Part shown: positions 34,045 to 41,225 of the stretch, one piece after another
Layout of the letters: each line of letters begins with the position of its first letter
Numbering within the stretch: position 1 is the stretch's first letter
Origin: JBGTFE01 sp036403235
Lineage (GTDB): Bacteria > Acidobacteriota > Blastocatellia > Pyrinomonadales > Pyrinomonadaceae
Reading direction: 5' to 3'
DNA: 49,120 nucleotides
Assembly (NCBI GenBank): GCA_036403235.1
Contig: DASWRI010000031.1
Coordinates: 1-49,120 of the forward strand
Translations under genes and position numbers: made by a program
The notes under the pieces: model-generated
The model's input: the letters and a program-made list of their open reading frames with translations, nothing else
Databases searched by the model: none
Told to the model about the DNA's origin: nothing

Positions 34045-34868
34045 TATTTCGCCCATCTTCCGGTCGTCTGCAGGCTCGTAAACTGACGGAGAAGGTCGGG
34101 CTCAAGCGGCGAGCCGTCGGCTTTTTTGACATACGCGAGCGTATCGGCGGGCGCGATTCCGCCGTTCGTCGGGTCTTTGATGACAGGGCAGATTCCGTAC
34201 ATCGTGCCTTCCGAGTTGTCCGGATTGCGGAAACGTTTGGCGGCGAAACCTTTGCTCAAAAGATTGTTCAAATCGCTTAAGGTCTTGATAATCGGTGTTC
34301 CGTCGAGCGCGAGACCGTTTTTCTGCTGCAAATCGGCCAGCGCTTTCTGACCGTCGCGGGTGTTGAAAGCCTTGTCGGTGTAGCTAACCCAGACGTGAAT
34401 CCAGAGCGCGAGCGGGTCGTTGCTGAAATAGCCGCCGCTCAAATCGACGATGTCGGCCTGACGGTTGTTTCCGAGACCAATCTGATTTCCGGTGCGCGTC
34501 GGGAAAACGTATAAAGTGTAGCGATTGGCAATTACTTTTGCGTTTCGTCCGGCGGCATCGTTGGTGAAGCCGTTATTGTCGATATCGCCCATTACCGCCC
34601 AGTAAGTCGGCGTGCCGTTGTCGGAATAGGCCGGATTGACGCGCTGCGCGCGAACGTTGCGTTGAAACCAGAAATTCGGCGTGTCGAAAATCGAGTTGCC
34701 GTTGCCGGTGACCTGCCGGCGTCCGGAAATAACCGAGGCGTTGACGCCGTTCTGGTAATAATACGGGTCGATAAAATCAAACAGGCGGTCCTGAACGCCT
34801 GCCAGAGCGAGGTTCGGCATAACGACGAGCGCAGCCAGCATAACAATAAAGAGTGATAATTTTTTCAT
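34044..34868 (-). CDS. Secreted protein of unknown function
   Basis: A 274-residue exported protein. ATG 34868 (MKKLSLFIVMLAALVV...LALA) follows AAGGAAG by 8 nt and opens a normal signal peptide; the longer start at 34904 is rejected. The mature protein is rich in Asn, Asp, Gly and aromatic residues (FDFIDPYYYQNGVNAS, ALWIHVWVSYTDKAF) with a final Lys/Ser-rich segment. Its stop codon lies at the edge of a heptad repeat. Family not recognised. Confidence 0.6.
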   Translation of the reverse strand: MKKLSLFIVMLAALVVMPNLALAGVQDRLFDFIDPYYYQNGVNASVISGRRQVTGNGNSIFDTPNFWFQRNVRAQRVNPAYSDNGTPTYWAVMGDIDNNGFTNDAAGRNAKVIANRYTLYVFPTRTGNQIGLGNNRQADIVDLSGGYFSNDPLALWIHVWVSYTDKAFNTRDGQKALADLQQKNGLALDGTPIIKTLSDLNNLLSKGFAAKRFRNPDNSEGTMYGICPVIKDPTNGGIAPADTLAYVKKADGSPLEPDLLRQFTSLQTTGRWAK

Positions 34869-34981
34869 TTCATTTACTTCCTTAAATTTTCTTTTTGTGA
34901 ACATTAGGGTGACAGCTAACAGTGCGAAGGATGAATTGAAAAAGACAGGGAGCGAGAAAATATTTTTAGAGACAAAAAAAA

Positions 34982-35013
34982 CTGAAAACTGAAATCTAGA
35001 TTTCAGTTTTCAG
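34982..35013 (-). terminator. Perfect palindromic terminator (heptad family)
   Basis: A perfect 32-nt palindrome made of CTGAAAA-CTGAAAT and its complement, centred on CTAGAT-like bases. On the minus strand it follows the 35025 gene by 12 nt and is followed by TTTTTTTTG, so it can act as an intrinsic terminator. Confidence 0.75.
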
Positions 35014-35024
35014 CTTTTATTTAA

Positions 35025-35555
35025 TTACTGATTATTGACTGCGGCCGTTTTTTTTACGAAGCCTTTCTCGGGCTGTGCGGCATTGTAGGAAACCGTGATT
35101 TCCGTATCGTTGCGCAGATTTTCATAAACAAGCGTTAAATTATCGTCGCTGATTTTGAAACTGTCGTGCGAAGTAATCGGCAGCCAGCACGATTCGTAAA
35201 GAACCGAATCGGCGGCAGAAACGCGCCAGCTCGCGTTGAGCTTGACCCAGATTAGATTCGATTCAACGCCCGCGCCGCACTGGCGGTCGTCGGATTTTTC
35301 TTTCGACATTCCTGTGACGTCGATGACGAGATACGTAAAATTATTGGCGCGGTTGGCAAACAAAACCTCGGCTTCGTCTATCTTTGCCGCGTCGATTTGT
35401 TTGGCGAGATTCAATTTGTGAGACTTGTTTTGATAGCTCAAAACCAGGGCGTTGTTTTTTACGCGCAGTTTATAAACGGTCTTTTTTGACGTTTGACCGA
35501 ATGCGAAACCGACGATTAACCAGAAAATGACCGAAACGATAATTAAGATTCTCAT
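35025..35555 (-). CDS. Secreted protein of unknown function
   Basis: A 176-residue exported protein (signal peptide ending VGFAFGQ at about 21). The mature part is beta-rich (VYKLRVKNNALVLSYQNK) with two cysteines (QCGAG, YESCWLP). No family recognised. The ATG follows the stop of the upstream zinc-ribbon gene by 4 nt, so the two are translationally coupled. A palindromic terminator follows. Confidence 0.6.
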   Translation of the reverse strand: MRILIIVSVIFWLIVGFAFGQTSKKTVYKLRVKNNALVLSYQNKSHKLNLAKQIDAAKIDEAEVLFANRANNFTYLVIDVTGMSKEKSDDRQCGAGVESNLIWVKLNASWRVSAADSVLYESCWLPITSHDSFKISDDNLTLVYENLRNDTEITVSYNAAQPEKGFVKKTAAVNNQ

Positions 35556-35559
35556 AATT

Positions 35560-35991
35560 TTATCTGTGCATGGACGTGAAAATTCTCCCCGCTATAACCA
35601 AAATCCCGACCAGAATCAGCGCAATCCAGACAATAATCGTATTGCGCCTGCCGAAAATGATTTGCCAGACGCCCGCCAGCGCAAACGAAACGCCGACGGT
35701 AAATGTCAGGCCGATGATGCCGAACGCGAAAAGCATCTCCGTTTCGTCGGATTTCAGTTTCACGGCAGATTCCGGGTTTGCAAAAACTCCCGCGATTAAA
35801 ATCATCACGCCCGCCATCATCGCCGCGATAAAGCCGCCGAGAACGACGAGCATCACGCCGAGCAGTCGAATCGTTTTTTTAGTTCGCAGCGCGCGACTGC
35901 CGCAGCGCGGGCAGTTCGAATCCATGCTTCCGGCCGGATAATGACATTTGTAACAGAAACGCTGTTCGAGATTTGTAAAATTCTGCTGCAT
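35560..35991 (-). CDS. Zinc-ribbon membrane protein of unknown function
   Basis: A 143-residue protein. The N-terminus has CYKC (13-16) and CPRC (about 28-31), forming a zinc ribbon. Three hydrophobic helices follow (about 43-70, 88-113, 118-138). Downstream gene coupling (4 nt) suggests a common task at the envelope. No Shine-Dalgarno site is evident. Confidence 0.6.
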   Translation of the reverse strand: MQQNFTNLEQRFCYKCHYPAGSMDSNCPRCGSRALRTKKTIRLLGVMLVVLGGFIAAMMAGVMILIAGVFANPESAVKLKSDETEMLFAFGIIGLTFTVGVSFALAGVWQIIFGRRNTIIVWIALILVGILVIAGRIFTSMHR

Positions 35992-36086
35992 ATTTGAATA
36001 AATAAACGAAAATTATTTACTCATCAAAGACGAACGGACGAGAGATTTTTTGCATTTGAAGAAAGGAAAAGCGAATGGATATAAGT

Positions 36087-36159
36087 TTTTCACCGCAGAG
36101 ACGCAGAGCTATGCCCAAAGGAACGCAGATAAAATCTCTACGCGTCTCTGCGGTGAAAA
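36087..36159. repeat. Octad hairpin repeat (best copy)
   Basis: TTTTCACCGCAGAGACGC (36087-36104) is the exact reverse complement of 36142-36159, an 18-bp perfect stem with a 37-nt loop that holds another CGCAGAG-like unit. It lies just beyond the esterase stop codon. Confidence 0.85.
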
Positions 36160-36176
36160 GCTTTAATAACAAAAAA

Positions 36177-37166
36177 CTACAAGGCTTTTGAACGCGAGAC
36201 GTTGAGACCAAAAAATCGAATCATCTCGTAGGAAGCGTTCGGGCCGCGCGGCTCGGTGTAAGAGCCCGCGCTCGAGCCGCCCGACCAGCGATGCAGCATC
36301 GTATCGACGAGCCAGTATTCGAGCAGCGTCTGTCCCTGCGCGTCCCTGTAAATGTAGCGCGTGTAATTGAGCCCGCCGTTCGGCGCGGTTCCCGCTAAAA
36401 TATCGTCGGCCGCGGCGTCGACGCTGTTATTGTCAAAACCGTCGTCGATAAAATCATTCGTCTGCGCCCATTGCTGGATGACTTGCGCGCCGTTGGCGAC
36501 GTTGACGGTTTGGTCGAGCGAGCCGTGAAAAACAATCGTCGGCATCCTGTGAGCCCGGTTTCCGCTCATCTCAAACGCGGTTTTCCCTTGCTCGTCCGGC
36601 GGCAGCCCGCCTCTCTGCTGCGCGATTAGCGCCGAAGTTAAATCGTTTGCCGCTTTGTATTCGAGACCGGCCGAGACGCCGACGGCCGAGAAAATATCCG
36701 GGTAAGTCGCCGCCATAATGACCGACATCGCCGCGCCCGCCGACATTCCCGCGACAAAAATGCGATTATTTTGAATGCCGTATGTTTCCTGTATTTTTCG
36801 CACAATTCCGGCCAGAATCGAAGGCTCGCCCGCGTCGCGCGCCTGATGCTCGGGCAAAAACCAGTTCCAGCAATTCGTGCTGTTGGCCGAAGAGGGTTGT
36901 TCCGGATAAACGACAAAAAAGCGATACTGGTCGGCAAGCGAATTCATATCGGTTCCGGCGGCGAAATCGTCCGGCGTCTGCTGGCAGCCGTGAAGCATCA
37001 TCACGAGCGGCAGCGTTTTTCCCGGCACGACACCGCGCGGAATCCAGAGCTTATAATTGCGCGTTCCCGACGCGTTCGTCACGCTTCCCATTTCCCACGC
37101 GCCGGCCAGCGCTGAAGACGCGAACAAAATTGATGTCAAAAAAGCGATAAACAAAAATCTTTTCAT
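36177..37166 (-). CDS. PHB-depolymerase-family secreted esterase
   Basis: A 329-residue exported alpha/beta hydrolase of the PHB depolymerase/feruloyl esterase group (Esterase_phd). ATG 37166 has AGGAGG 4 nt upstream and a signal peptide ending SALAG. Family motifs are LPLVMMLHGCQQTPDDFA (oxyanion region) and the nucleophile elbow GMSAGAAMS; FHGSLDQTVN holds the likely catalytic Asp, and MLHRWSGG the His. Substrate could be short-chain PHB, feruloyl or acetyl esters. A start at 37241 is rejected. An intrinsic terminator sits upstream of this gene (see 37241-37276). Confidence 0.88.
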   Translation of the reverse strand: MKRFLFIAFLTSILFASSALAGAWEMGSVTNASGTRNYKLWIPRGVVPGKTLPLVMMLHGCQQTPDDFAAGTDMNSLADQYRFFVVYPEQPSSANSTNCWNWFLPEHQARDAGEPSILAGIVRKIQETYGIQNNRIFVAGMSAGAAMSVIMAATYPDIFSAVGVSAGLEYKAANDLTSALIAQQRGGLPPDEQGKTAFEMSGNRAHRMPTIVFHGSLDQTVNVANGAQVIQQWAQTNDFIDDGFDNNSVDAAADDILAGTAPNGGLNYTRYIYRDAQGQTLLEYWLVDTMLHRWSGGSSAGSYTEPRGPNASYEMIRFFGLNVSRSKAL

Positions 37167-37514
37167 AAAACCTCCTCGTCGCAGAAAACTCGTAATTTTA
37201 TTCTGCCCGCCGGGGCTTGAGAAAAAGTTGAGAAAAAACAAAAAAAGGCAGCTCAGGAGGGCAGAGCTGCCTTTTTACTGTCCTTAGTATGTCATTCAAA
37301 TAGCCGGGGCGGTCAAACTATCAAACATATCAGAATAAATCTTATAACGATACATTTAATTTTTCTCGTATCTTGCGAAAAGCGAAAACCGCCCCGACAT
37401 TGATACAGTGCGCGCAAAACGCTGAAAAAGACGCAAATTGCAAAAAAATATTGCGCCTCCATTTTTTATAATGCGGCTAAAGATTTAAGATTTATTTAAG
37501 GGAGATTTGCCGAA
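37167..37514. other. Divergent intergenic region with possible small RNA or attenuator
   Basis: About 350 nt between the esterase (minus) and the 37515 gene (plus). Contains an intrinsic terminator at 37241-37276; a long-range inverted repeat CGGGGCGGT (near 37304) / ACCGCCCCG (near 37388); and a TATAAT (37467-37472) about 45 nt before the plus-strand gene. See the finding on a candidate noncoding transcript. Confidence 0.45.
37241..37276 (-). terminator. Intrinsic terminator inside a divergent promoter region
   Basis: Stem AAGGCAGCTC/GAGCTGCCTT (about 10-13 bp) with the loop AGGAGGGCA; on the minus strand it is followed by TTTTTTTGTTTTTT. It lies about 75 nt upstream of the esterase start, so it would stop a leader or a small RNA before the coding region. 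The loop carries an AGGAGG-like string on the plus strand, i.e. CCTCCT on the minus strand. Confidence 0.75.
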
Positions 37515-38069
37515 ATGATAAAAACTTTTTCGATGACTTTTATAATTTTAATGCTGGCGGTCGCGGCGTTTTCGCAGGGAAAGACGAGCGCGGAGATGAC
37601 TAAGCAGTTAAAGGCTTTGAAGGCCGAAAAGACTTATGCGCTGGTTTACGATAAAGCTTCGGACGTGTCGAAGATTTACGGTTTCAGCGAAAATTTTGAC
37701 GAAGCGGGGAAGTATAAACTCGATTTTCTGCGCTTCGGGCTCGCCTTTTTCTTTGCCGGACAAACTCTTAAAGCGTCGCCGGACAGTTTTAATCTGACTT
37801 TTCAGGCGGACGGGAAAAAGCCTCAGTTCGCCGCGTCGCATTCTTTGAAATTTACGATTGACGGCGAGACTTTAGACCTCGGAGACGCGCGCTACGTCGG
37901 CAAGGATATGGAATATCTAAACTTTAAGCTGACGCGCGAGCAGCTCGCCAAAATCGCCAAGGGAAAAAACGTGCGGGCGCAGATTGGCGCGGCCGAAGTT
38001 GCGCTCAAGCCGGAACATATAAAAATGTTTGCCAACCTTCTCGCGCTTTCGGATTCGGCGTCGAAATGA
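37515..38069 (+). CDS. Secreted protein of unknown function
   Basis: A 184-residue exported protein (signal peptide ending AVAAFSQG near 22) preceded by GGGAG 9 nt upstream. The mature part is Lys-rich and mixed helix/strand (YALVYDKASDVSKIYGFS, LNLTREQLAKIAKGKNV-like C-terminal motif seen as LTREQLAKIAKGKNVRAQ). No family recognised. A TATAAT lies about 45 nt upstream, the probable -10 of its promoter, without a clear -35. Confidence 0.6.
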   Translation: MIKTFSMTFIILMLAVAAFSQGKTSAEMTKQLKALKAEKTYALVYDKASDVSKIYGFSENFDEAGKYKLDFLRFGLAFFFAGQTLKASPDSFNLTFQADGKKPQFAASHSLKFTIDGETLDLGDARYVGKDMEYLNFKLTREQLAKIAKGKNVRAQIGAAEVALKPEHIKMFANLLALSDSASK

Positions 38070-38090
38070 GATGGAATCAATTTTTATCGT

Positions 38091-38594
38091 TTATTTCGGG
38101 CCTTTGTAGATTACTTTTTGAATGCCCGAGCGCTGAATTTCCCGGCCAAAGAAATTAACGGAGACCGAATAAACATAAAACGTTTCTTTGACGGGCGATT
38201 GAAAAGAAGCGTTTTCGTCGGTGACGAGCTCGTCGATTTTTGTCCATTGGTCGAGCGGCAAATCCGCGTCGGTCGTCCAGTAGAGATAGCTGCCCATAAC
38301 GGCGGTTTCGGGCGTGCGCTCGATTTGGCGGCCATTTTGCGTGAATGTATTCTGGTTGCGCGGCTCGCCTTCGATGCCTTCGTGGTCGACATCGGTCAGC
38401 TTGTAATAATAAAATACGGCGCGGCGCTTGGCGTCTTCGTCGGTGAAATCTTTCTGAACCGGCCTTGTCGTGATGCGTTCCCATTCGGAAAACGGCGCGT
38501 TTTTGTCGAGAGAGCGATAAACGTGAACGCCGACAAACGGATTTGCCTCGCGAAGTTTTTGCTTGAGCTTCTTTTTACTCTTTTTCAAGTCCAT
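38091..38594 (-). CDS. Protein of unknown function with Fn3-like segments
   Basis: A 167-residue cytoplasmic-type protein. The N-terminus is very basic (DLKKSKKKLKQKLRE); the rest has two repeats of a 'FVGVHVYRS...KLTDVDHEG' and 'SYLYWTTDADLP...VYSVSVNFFGRE' type, resembling fibronectin-III strands. It lacks a signal peptide. It starts 4 nt after the TIMP-like gene, so the pair is translationally coupled. No function can be assigned. Confidence 0.5.
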   Translation of the reverse strand: MDLKKSKKKLKQKLREANPFVGVHVYRSLDKNAPFSEWERITTRPVQKDFTDEDAKRRAVFYYYKLTDVDHEGIEGEPRNQNTFTQNGRQIERTPETAVMGSYLYWTTDADLPLDQWTKIDELVTDENASFQSPVKETFYVYSVSVNFFGREIQRSGIQKVIYKGPK

Positions 38595-38598
38595 AATT

Positions 38599-39135
38599 TT
38601 AATTTAATTTCCGTCTTTTCGATTTGAAAACGTAAAGCGCGATGCCGAGCGCCGCTAGAATGAATACGGCGGCGGTGATTGACGCGGCGGCGAGCAGTAA
38701 TTTTGTGCCGATGAAGGTGCGCGGCACTGTAACAAGAGCTTTTTGCAGCGCGAGCGGCGGTTTGTCTTTCAGAAATTCTTCCTGCGCGCCCGCATAACGG
38801 CGGCAGGGAACAGTTTTGTAGATGCCGCCGTCTTGGTCGAGAAACAAGTAATGCTTTTCGCCCGTCTTAAAATCGATGCCGCACGAAGTCGCGTCGGTTT
38901 TGACCGTAACACGGTCTCGGTCTGCGCCTTTCCACGATTTTTCGACGTTAAAAACAGCCGTCATTTCCTTATCCGTGCTTTCGACGCTTTCGACCGTTCC
39001 GTAAAAAACTGCCGCCGACTGCTCGAAGCCTTCTTCGACGGACGGCGGCTTGACGCACGAGCAGGCGAAAGCGTTTTGAATCGCAAGCAGGATAAAAAAT
39101 AAAAATATACAGCCCGCTGAAACGGTTTTTATCAT
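38599..39135 (-). CDS. Exported NTR/TIMP-like protein with C-terminal membrane anchor
   Basis: A 178-residue protein. Signal peptide (1-24) ends at FA; the mature N-terminus is CSC, as in tissue inhibitors of metalloproteinases and netrin-like (NTR) modules, followed by EEGFEQSAAVFYGTVESVE and later cysteines (TSCG, VPCRR) that could pair with the CSC cysteines. A C-terminal membrane helix (about 146-170) and basic tail KSKRRK anchor it. NTR-like domains in bacteria are poorly studied; the fold is suggested by pattern only. Coupled to the 38091 gene. Confidence 0.65.
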   Translation of the reverse strand: MIKTVSAGCIFLFFILLAIQNAFACSCVKPPSVEEGFEQSAAVFYGTVESVESTDKEMTAVFNVEKSWKGADRDRVTVKTDATSCGIDFKTGEKHYLFLDQDGGIYKTVPCRRYAGAQEEFLKDKPPLALQKALVTVPRTFIGTKLLLAAASITAAVFILAALGIALYVFKSKRRKLN

Positions 39136-39199
39136 AAAAACTCCGCTGTCAGTTTATGACACAAAAAGCGTCTAACCAAGCTTCCGCCTTTAAAATAAA

Positions 39200-39229
39200 A
39201 AAGCGCAATCTTGTTGGAGACTGCGCTTT
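39200..39229 (-). terminator. Intrinsic terminator
   Basis: Stem AAAGCGCA/TGCGCTTT with a 14-nt loop; on the minus strand it is followed by TTTTTTA. It terminates the 39253 gene upstream of the TIMP-like gene. Confidence 0.8.
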
Positions 39230-39252
39230 GCCCGTAATAATGTCCTATTTAA

Positions 39253-39669
39253 TTAATAACGCTTCCGGTAATTGCGGGCGTTTGTATAAGTCCGGTTGGT
39301 GTATCGTTTATAACCGTCCTTGTAGCCTTCGAGATACGCCGAGCGATAAGCCTGTTTGTAGACGCGTTTATTGCCGAAGCGGTCTTCGTAGCCGTTTGTG
39401 CCTTTTTGCCAGTCGCCCGAATTTTCCGGATGATAAGCGTCGCGTTCGCGACCCGCGTCGAGGCCGTCCTGATAGCCGTCTTCATAACCGTATTGCTGCG
39501 CCACCTGCGAGCCTTCGTCGGTGTACTCGTCGGTCGTGTAAACGCGTCCCTGTCGATTATATCGATTCTGCTGCGCTTGCGAAGTCGTGTCCGAAATCAA
39601 AACAATACCGAATGCTAAGGAGAGTAGTATCGCTGTTTTTTTGACTATATTGAATATGTTTGAATACAT
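39253..39669 (-). CDS. Secreted aromatic/Asp/Gly-repeat protein
   Basis: A 138-residue exported protein. ATG 39669 follows GGAGGTGAT at ideal distance; the GTG at 39678 overlaps that site and is rejected. The signal peptide ends SDTTSQAQ (about 33). The mature part repeats YEDGYQDGLDAGRERD, then GYEDRFGNKRVYKQAYRSAYLEGYKDGYKRY (quoted in shorter pieces as AYLEGYKDGYKRY), a YxxGYxxG pattern known from small surface proteins of unknown role. Followed by a terminator. Confidence 0.65.
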   Translation of the reverse strand: MYSNIFNIVKKTAILLSLAFGIVLISDTTSQAQQNRYNRQGRVYTTDEYTDEGSQVAQQYGYEDGYQDGLDAGRERDAYHPENSGDWQKGTNGYEDRFGNKRVYKQAYRSAYLEGYKDGYKRYTNRTYTNARNYRKRY

Positions 39670-39719
39670 ACGTATCACCTCCGCACGTTGCCAAGCAAGA
39701 AATATGCCAGATTTTTTAA

Positions 39720-39779
39720 GTGAAAGGTTAAAAAGTTAAAAAGATTCCTGAACTTTCCACTTTTAGTCTTTCACTTTCC
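39720..39779. repeat. Heptad hairpin repeat over the methyltransferase stop
   Basis: Left arm GTGAAAG-GTTAAAA-AGTTAAA-AAG; right arm AACTTTCCACTTTTAGTCTTTCACTTTCC. The stop of the methyltransferase gene (39763-39765) is inside the right arm. Confidence 0.65.
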
Positions 39780-40551
39780 TGATTTGCACGCATAATTCCT
39801 GGCCGAGCGAAGGGAAAAGCGCCGCCCAGATTTGATTGAGGCGAATCCAGAAAGCGTAATTTTCAAGACGGCTGCCTTTTTTGCGAATCATCGCCGTTCC
39901 GGTCGCAAATTCGATTTTCAAACCTTTTTCTTCGGCGATTTTTTTCAGACGTTTTATCCAGAACATTTGAATATGCTGCCCCATCTTGCGCTTTCCGGTC
40001 TGGAGCTGTTTTTGCATCTGTTTCTGGCGAAAATGCGCGATGAATTTCGGCGCTACCGGAACGCCGATTAGAAGCATTCCGCCCGGTTTTAAAATCCGCG
40101 CCAGCTCGCCCATCGTAAATTCGGGGCGCGGCAGGTGTTCGAGAACGTGCGAGCAGATGACGATATCGATTGAATTGTCGGCGAGCGGCAGGCCTTCGTC
40201 AAAATCGCACTGGTGAATCTCGTCGTATCCGGCGACTTCCAGACCTTTTCTGGTCGTGATGATATCGAGCCCAATCCAGCGCGAATTTTTCACCGGCGGA
40301 ATAAAACGCTTGATGATTCCCGTGTCGCAGCCGACATCGACAATCGTGACGGTTCGGTCAAAAGTTTTTACTTCGTCTTCGATGACGCGGTGCATCCACC
40401 AGTAGCGCAGCGCGCGAACCGGATATTTCGACTGCTTGAGCAAATCGGAAAAGGGAAAATCGGGCTTGCGAATTTCCTCGTTGTGAGTAATCGCCGTCAA
40501 AGGTTCGGTAACGAGTCGAAATCGGCTGTATTTTTTAAGATTGCTATTCAT
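39763..40551 (-). CDS. Class I SAM-dependent methyltransferase
   Basis: A 262-residue protein from ATG 40551. The SAM-binding motif I is TIVDVGCDTGIIKRF, motif II region is WIGLDIIT, and SIDIVICSHVLEHLPRPEF plus LARILKPGGMLLIGVPV are characteristic of the Methyltransf_11 group. Substrate unknown; possibilities include quinones, lipids or glycans. The C-terminal KVKD and stop lie within a heptad repeat. The TTG start at 40569 is less likely. Confidence 0.8.
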   Translation of the reverse strand: MNSNLKKYSRFRLVTEPLTAITHNEEIRKPDFPFSDLLKQSKYPVRALRYWWMHRVIEDEVKTFDRTVTIVDVGCDTGIIKRFIPPVKNSRWIGLDIITTRKGLEVAGYDEIHQCDFDEGLPLADNSIDIVICSHVLEHLPRPEFTMGELARILKPGGMLLIGVPVAPKFIAHFRQKQMQKQLQTGKRKMGQHIQMFWIKRLKKIAEEKGLKIEFATGTAMIRKKGSRLENYAFWIRLNQIWAALFPSLGQELCVQIRKVKD

Positions 40552-40575
40552 CTTTTCGAAATTATACAAAAAAAA

Positions 40576-41073
40576 CTATTCATTTTGGGCGCTTAAACTG
40601 TTTTCTTTTTTGTCGCCGCCTATAAAACAAAAATGTTTCGCGATAATCACCCAGTTTTTGTCTCTTAAAGCGTAAATTCTGGTGTAGCGCATCCATAAAA
40701 CGCTCCGGTCTGCCATTCGCTGATTGTATTTGTATTTTAAGCGAGCCGCGATGATGGCTGTTTTATCAAAGACGCGAATCGTCGTCTGGTCTGTGTCGGG
40801 AATGTCCATTACCGGGCCGCCGGAAGCGTAAAAATCGAGTATTTGTTTTTTCGTCGATAGTGCGCCGCTCGCATTAACGCCCGAATAATCATCGGCGTAA
40901 AGCTGTTCGAGAGCCTTCCGGTCGCCGGCTTTTGTCGCGCGATTTGTTTCCACTTCGAGCTGAAGCAATGTCCTTTCGGCGGAAGTTTGTTTGGGAATTT
41001 GATTCGCTTTTTGCGCAAACGCGGCGGAAACAAAACAGACGGTTAAAGAGACAAATAAAAATAGATGTTTCAT
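40576..41073 (-). CDS. Secreted NTF2-like (DUF4440/SnoaL-type) protein
   Basis: A 165-residue protein. ATG 41073 opens a signal peptide (FLFVSLTVCFVSAAFAQ); the longer frame start at 41172 would add 33 unlikely residues. The mature protein has the DUF4440/NTF2-like cone fold pattern: TLLQLEVETNRATKAGD, LEQLYADDYSGVNASGAL and KKQILDFYASGGPV, with the final strands WMRYTRIYALRDKNWVIIAKHF. These domains bind small molecules; no catalytic set can be named here. Confidence 0.8.
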   Translation of the reverse strand: MKHLFLFVSLTVCFVSAAFAQKANQIPKQTSAERTLLQLEVETNRATKAGDRKALEQLYADDYSGVNASGALSTKKQILDFYASGGPVMDIPDTDQTTIRVFDKTAIIAARLKYKYNQRMADRSVLWMRYTRIYALRDKNWVIIAKHFCFIGGDKKENSLSAQNE

Positions 41074-41179
41074 AGATAAATCCGTTCCATACGAGAAATG
41101 ATGTGAAAGATAGTAAAGCGTTTTGTTAGGATTCGCAATTGCGCGGTTTTTACAAATAACACGAATTTGCAAAATTAAA

Positions 41180-41202
41180 CGGGCGAGAACAAGTCTCGCC
41201 CG
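41180..41202 (-). terminator. Terminator of pckG
   Basis: A perfect 9-bp stem CGGGCGAGA/TCTCGCCCG with a 5-nt loop, followed on the minus strand by TTTAATTTT; 23 nt beyond the PEPCK stop. Confidence 0.85.
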
Positions 41203-41225
41203 CAGTAATTAATCGTGTTGAAATA

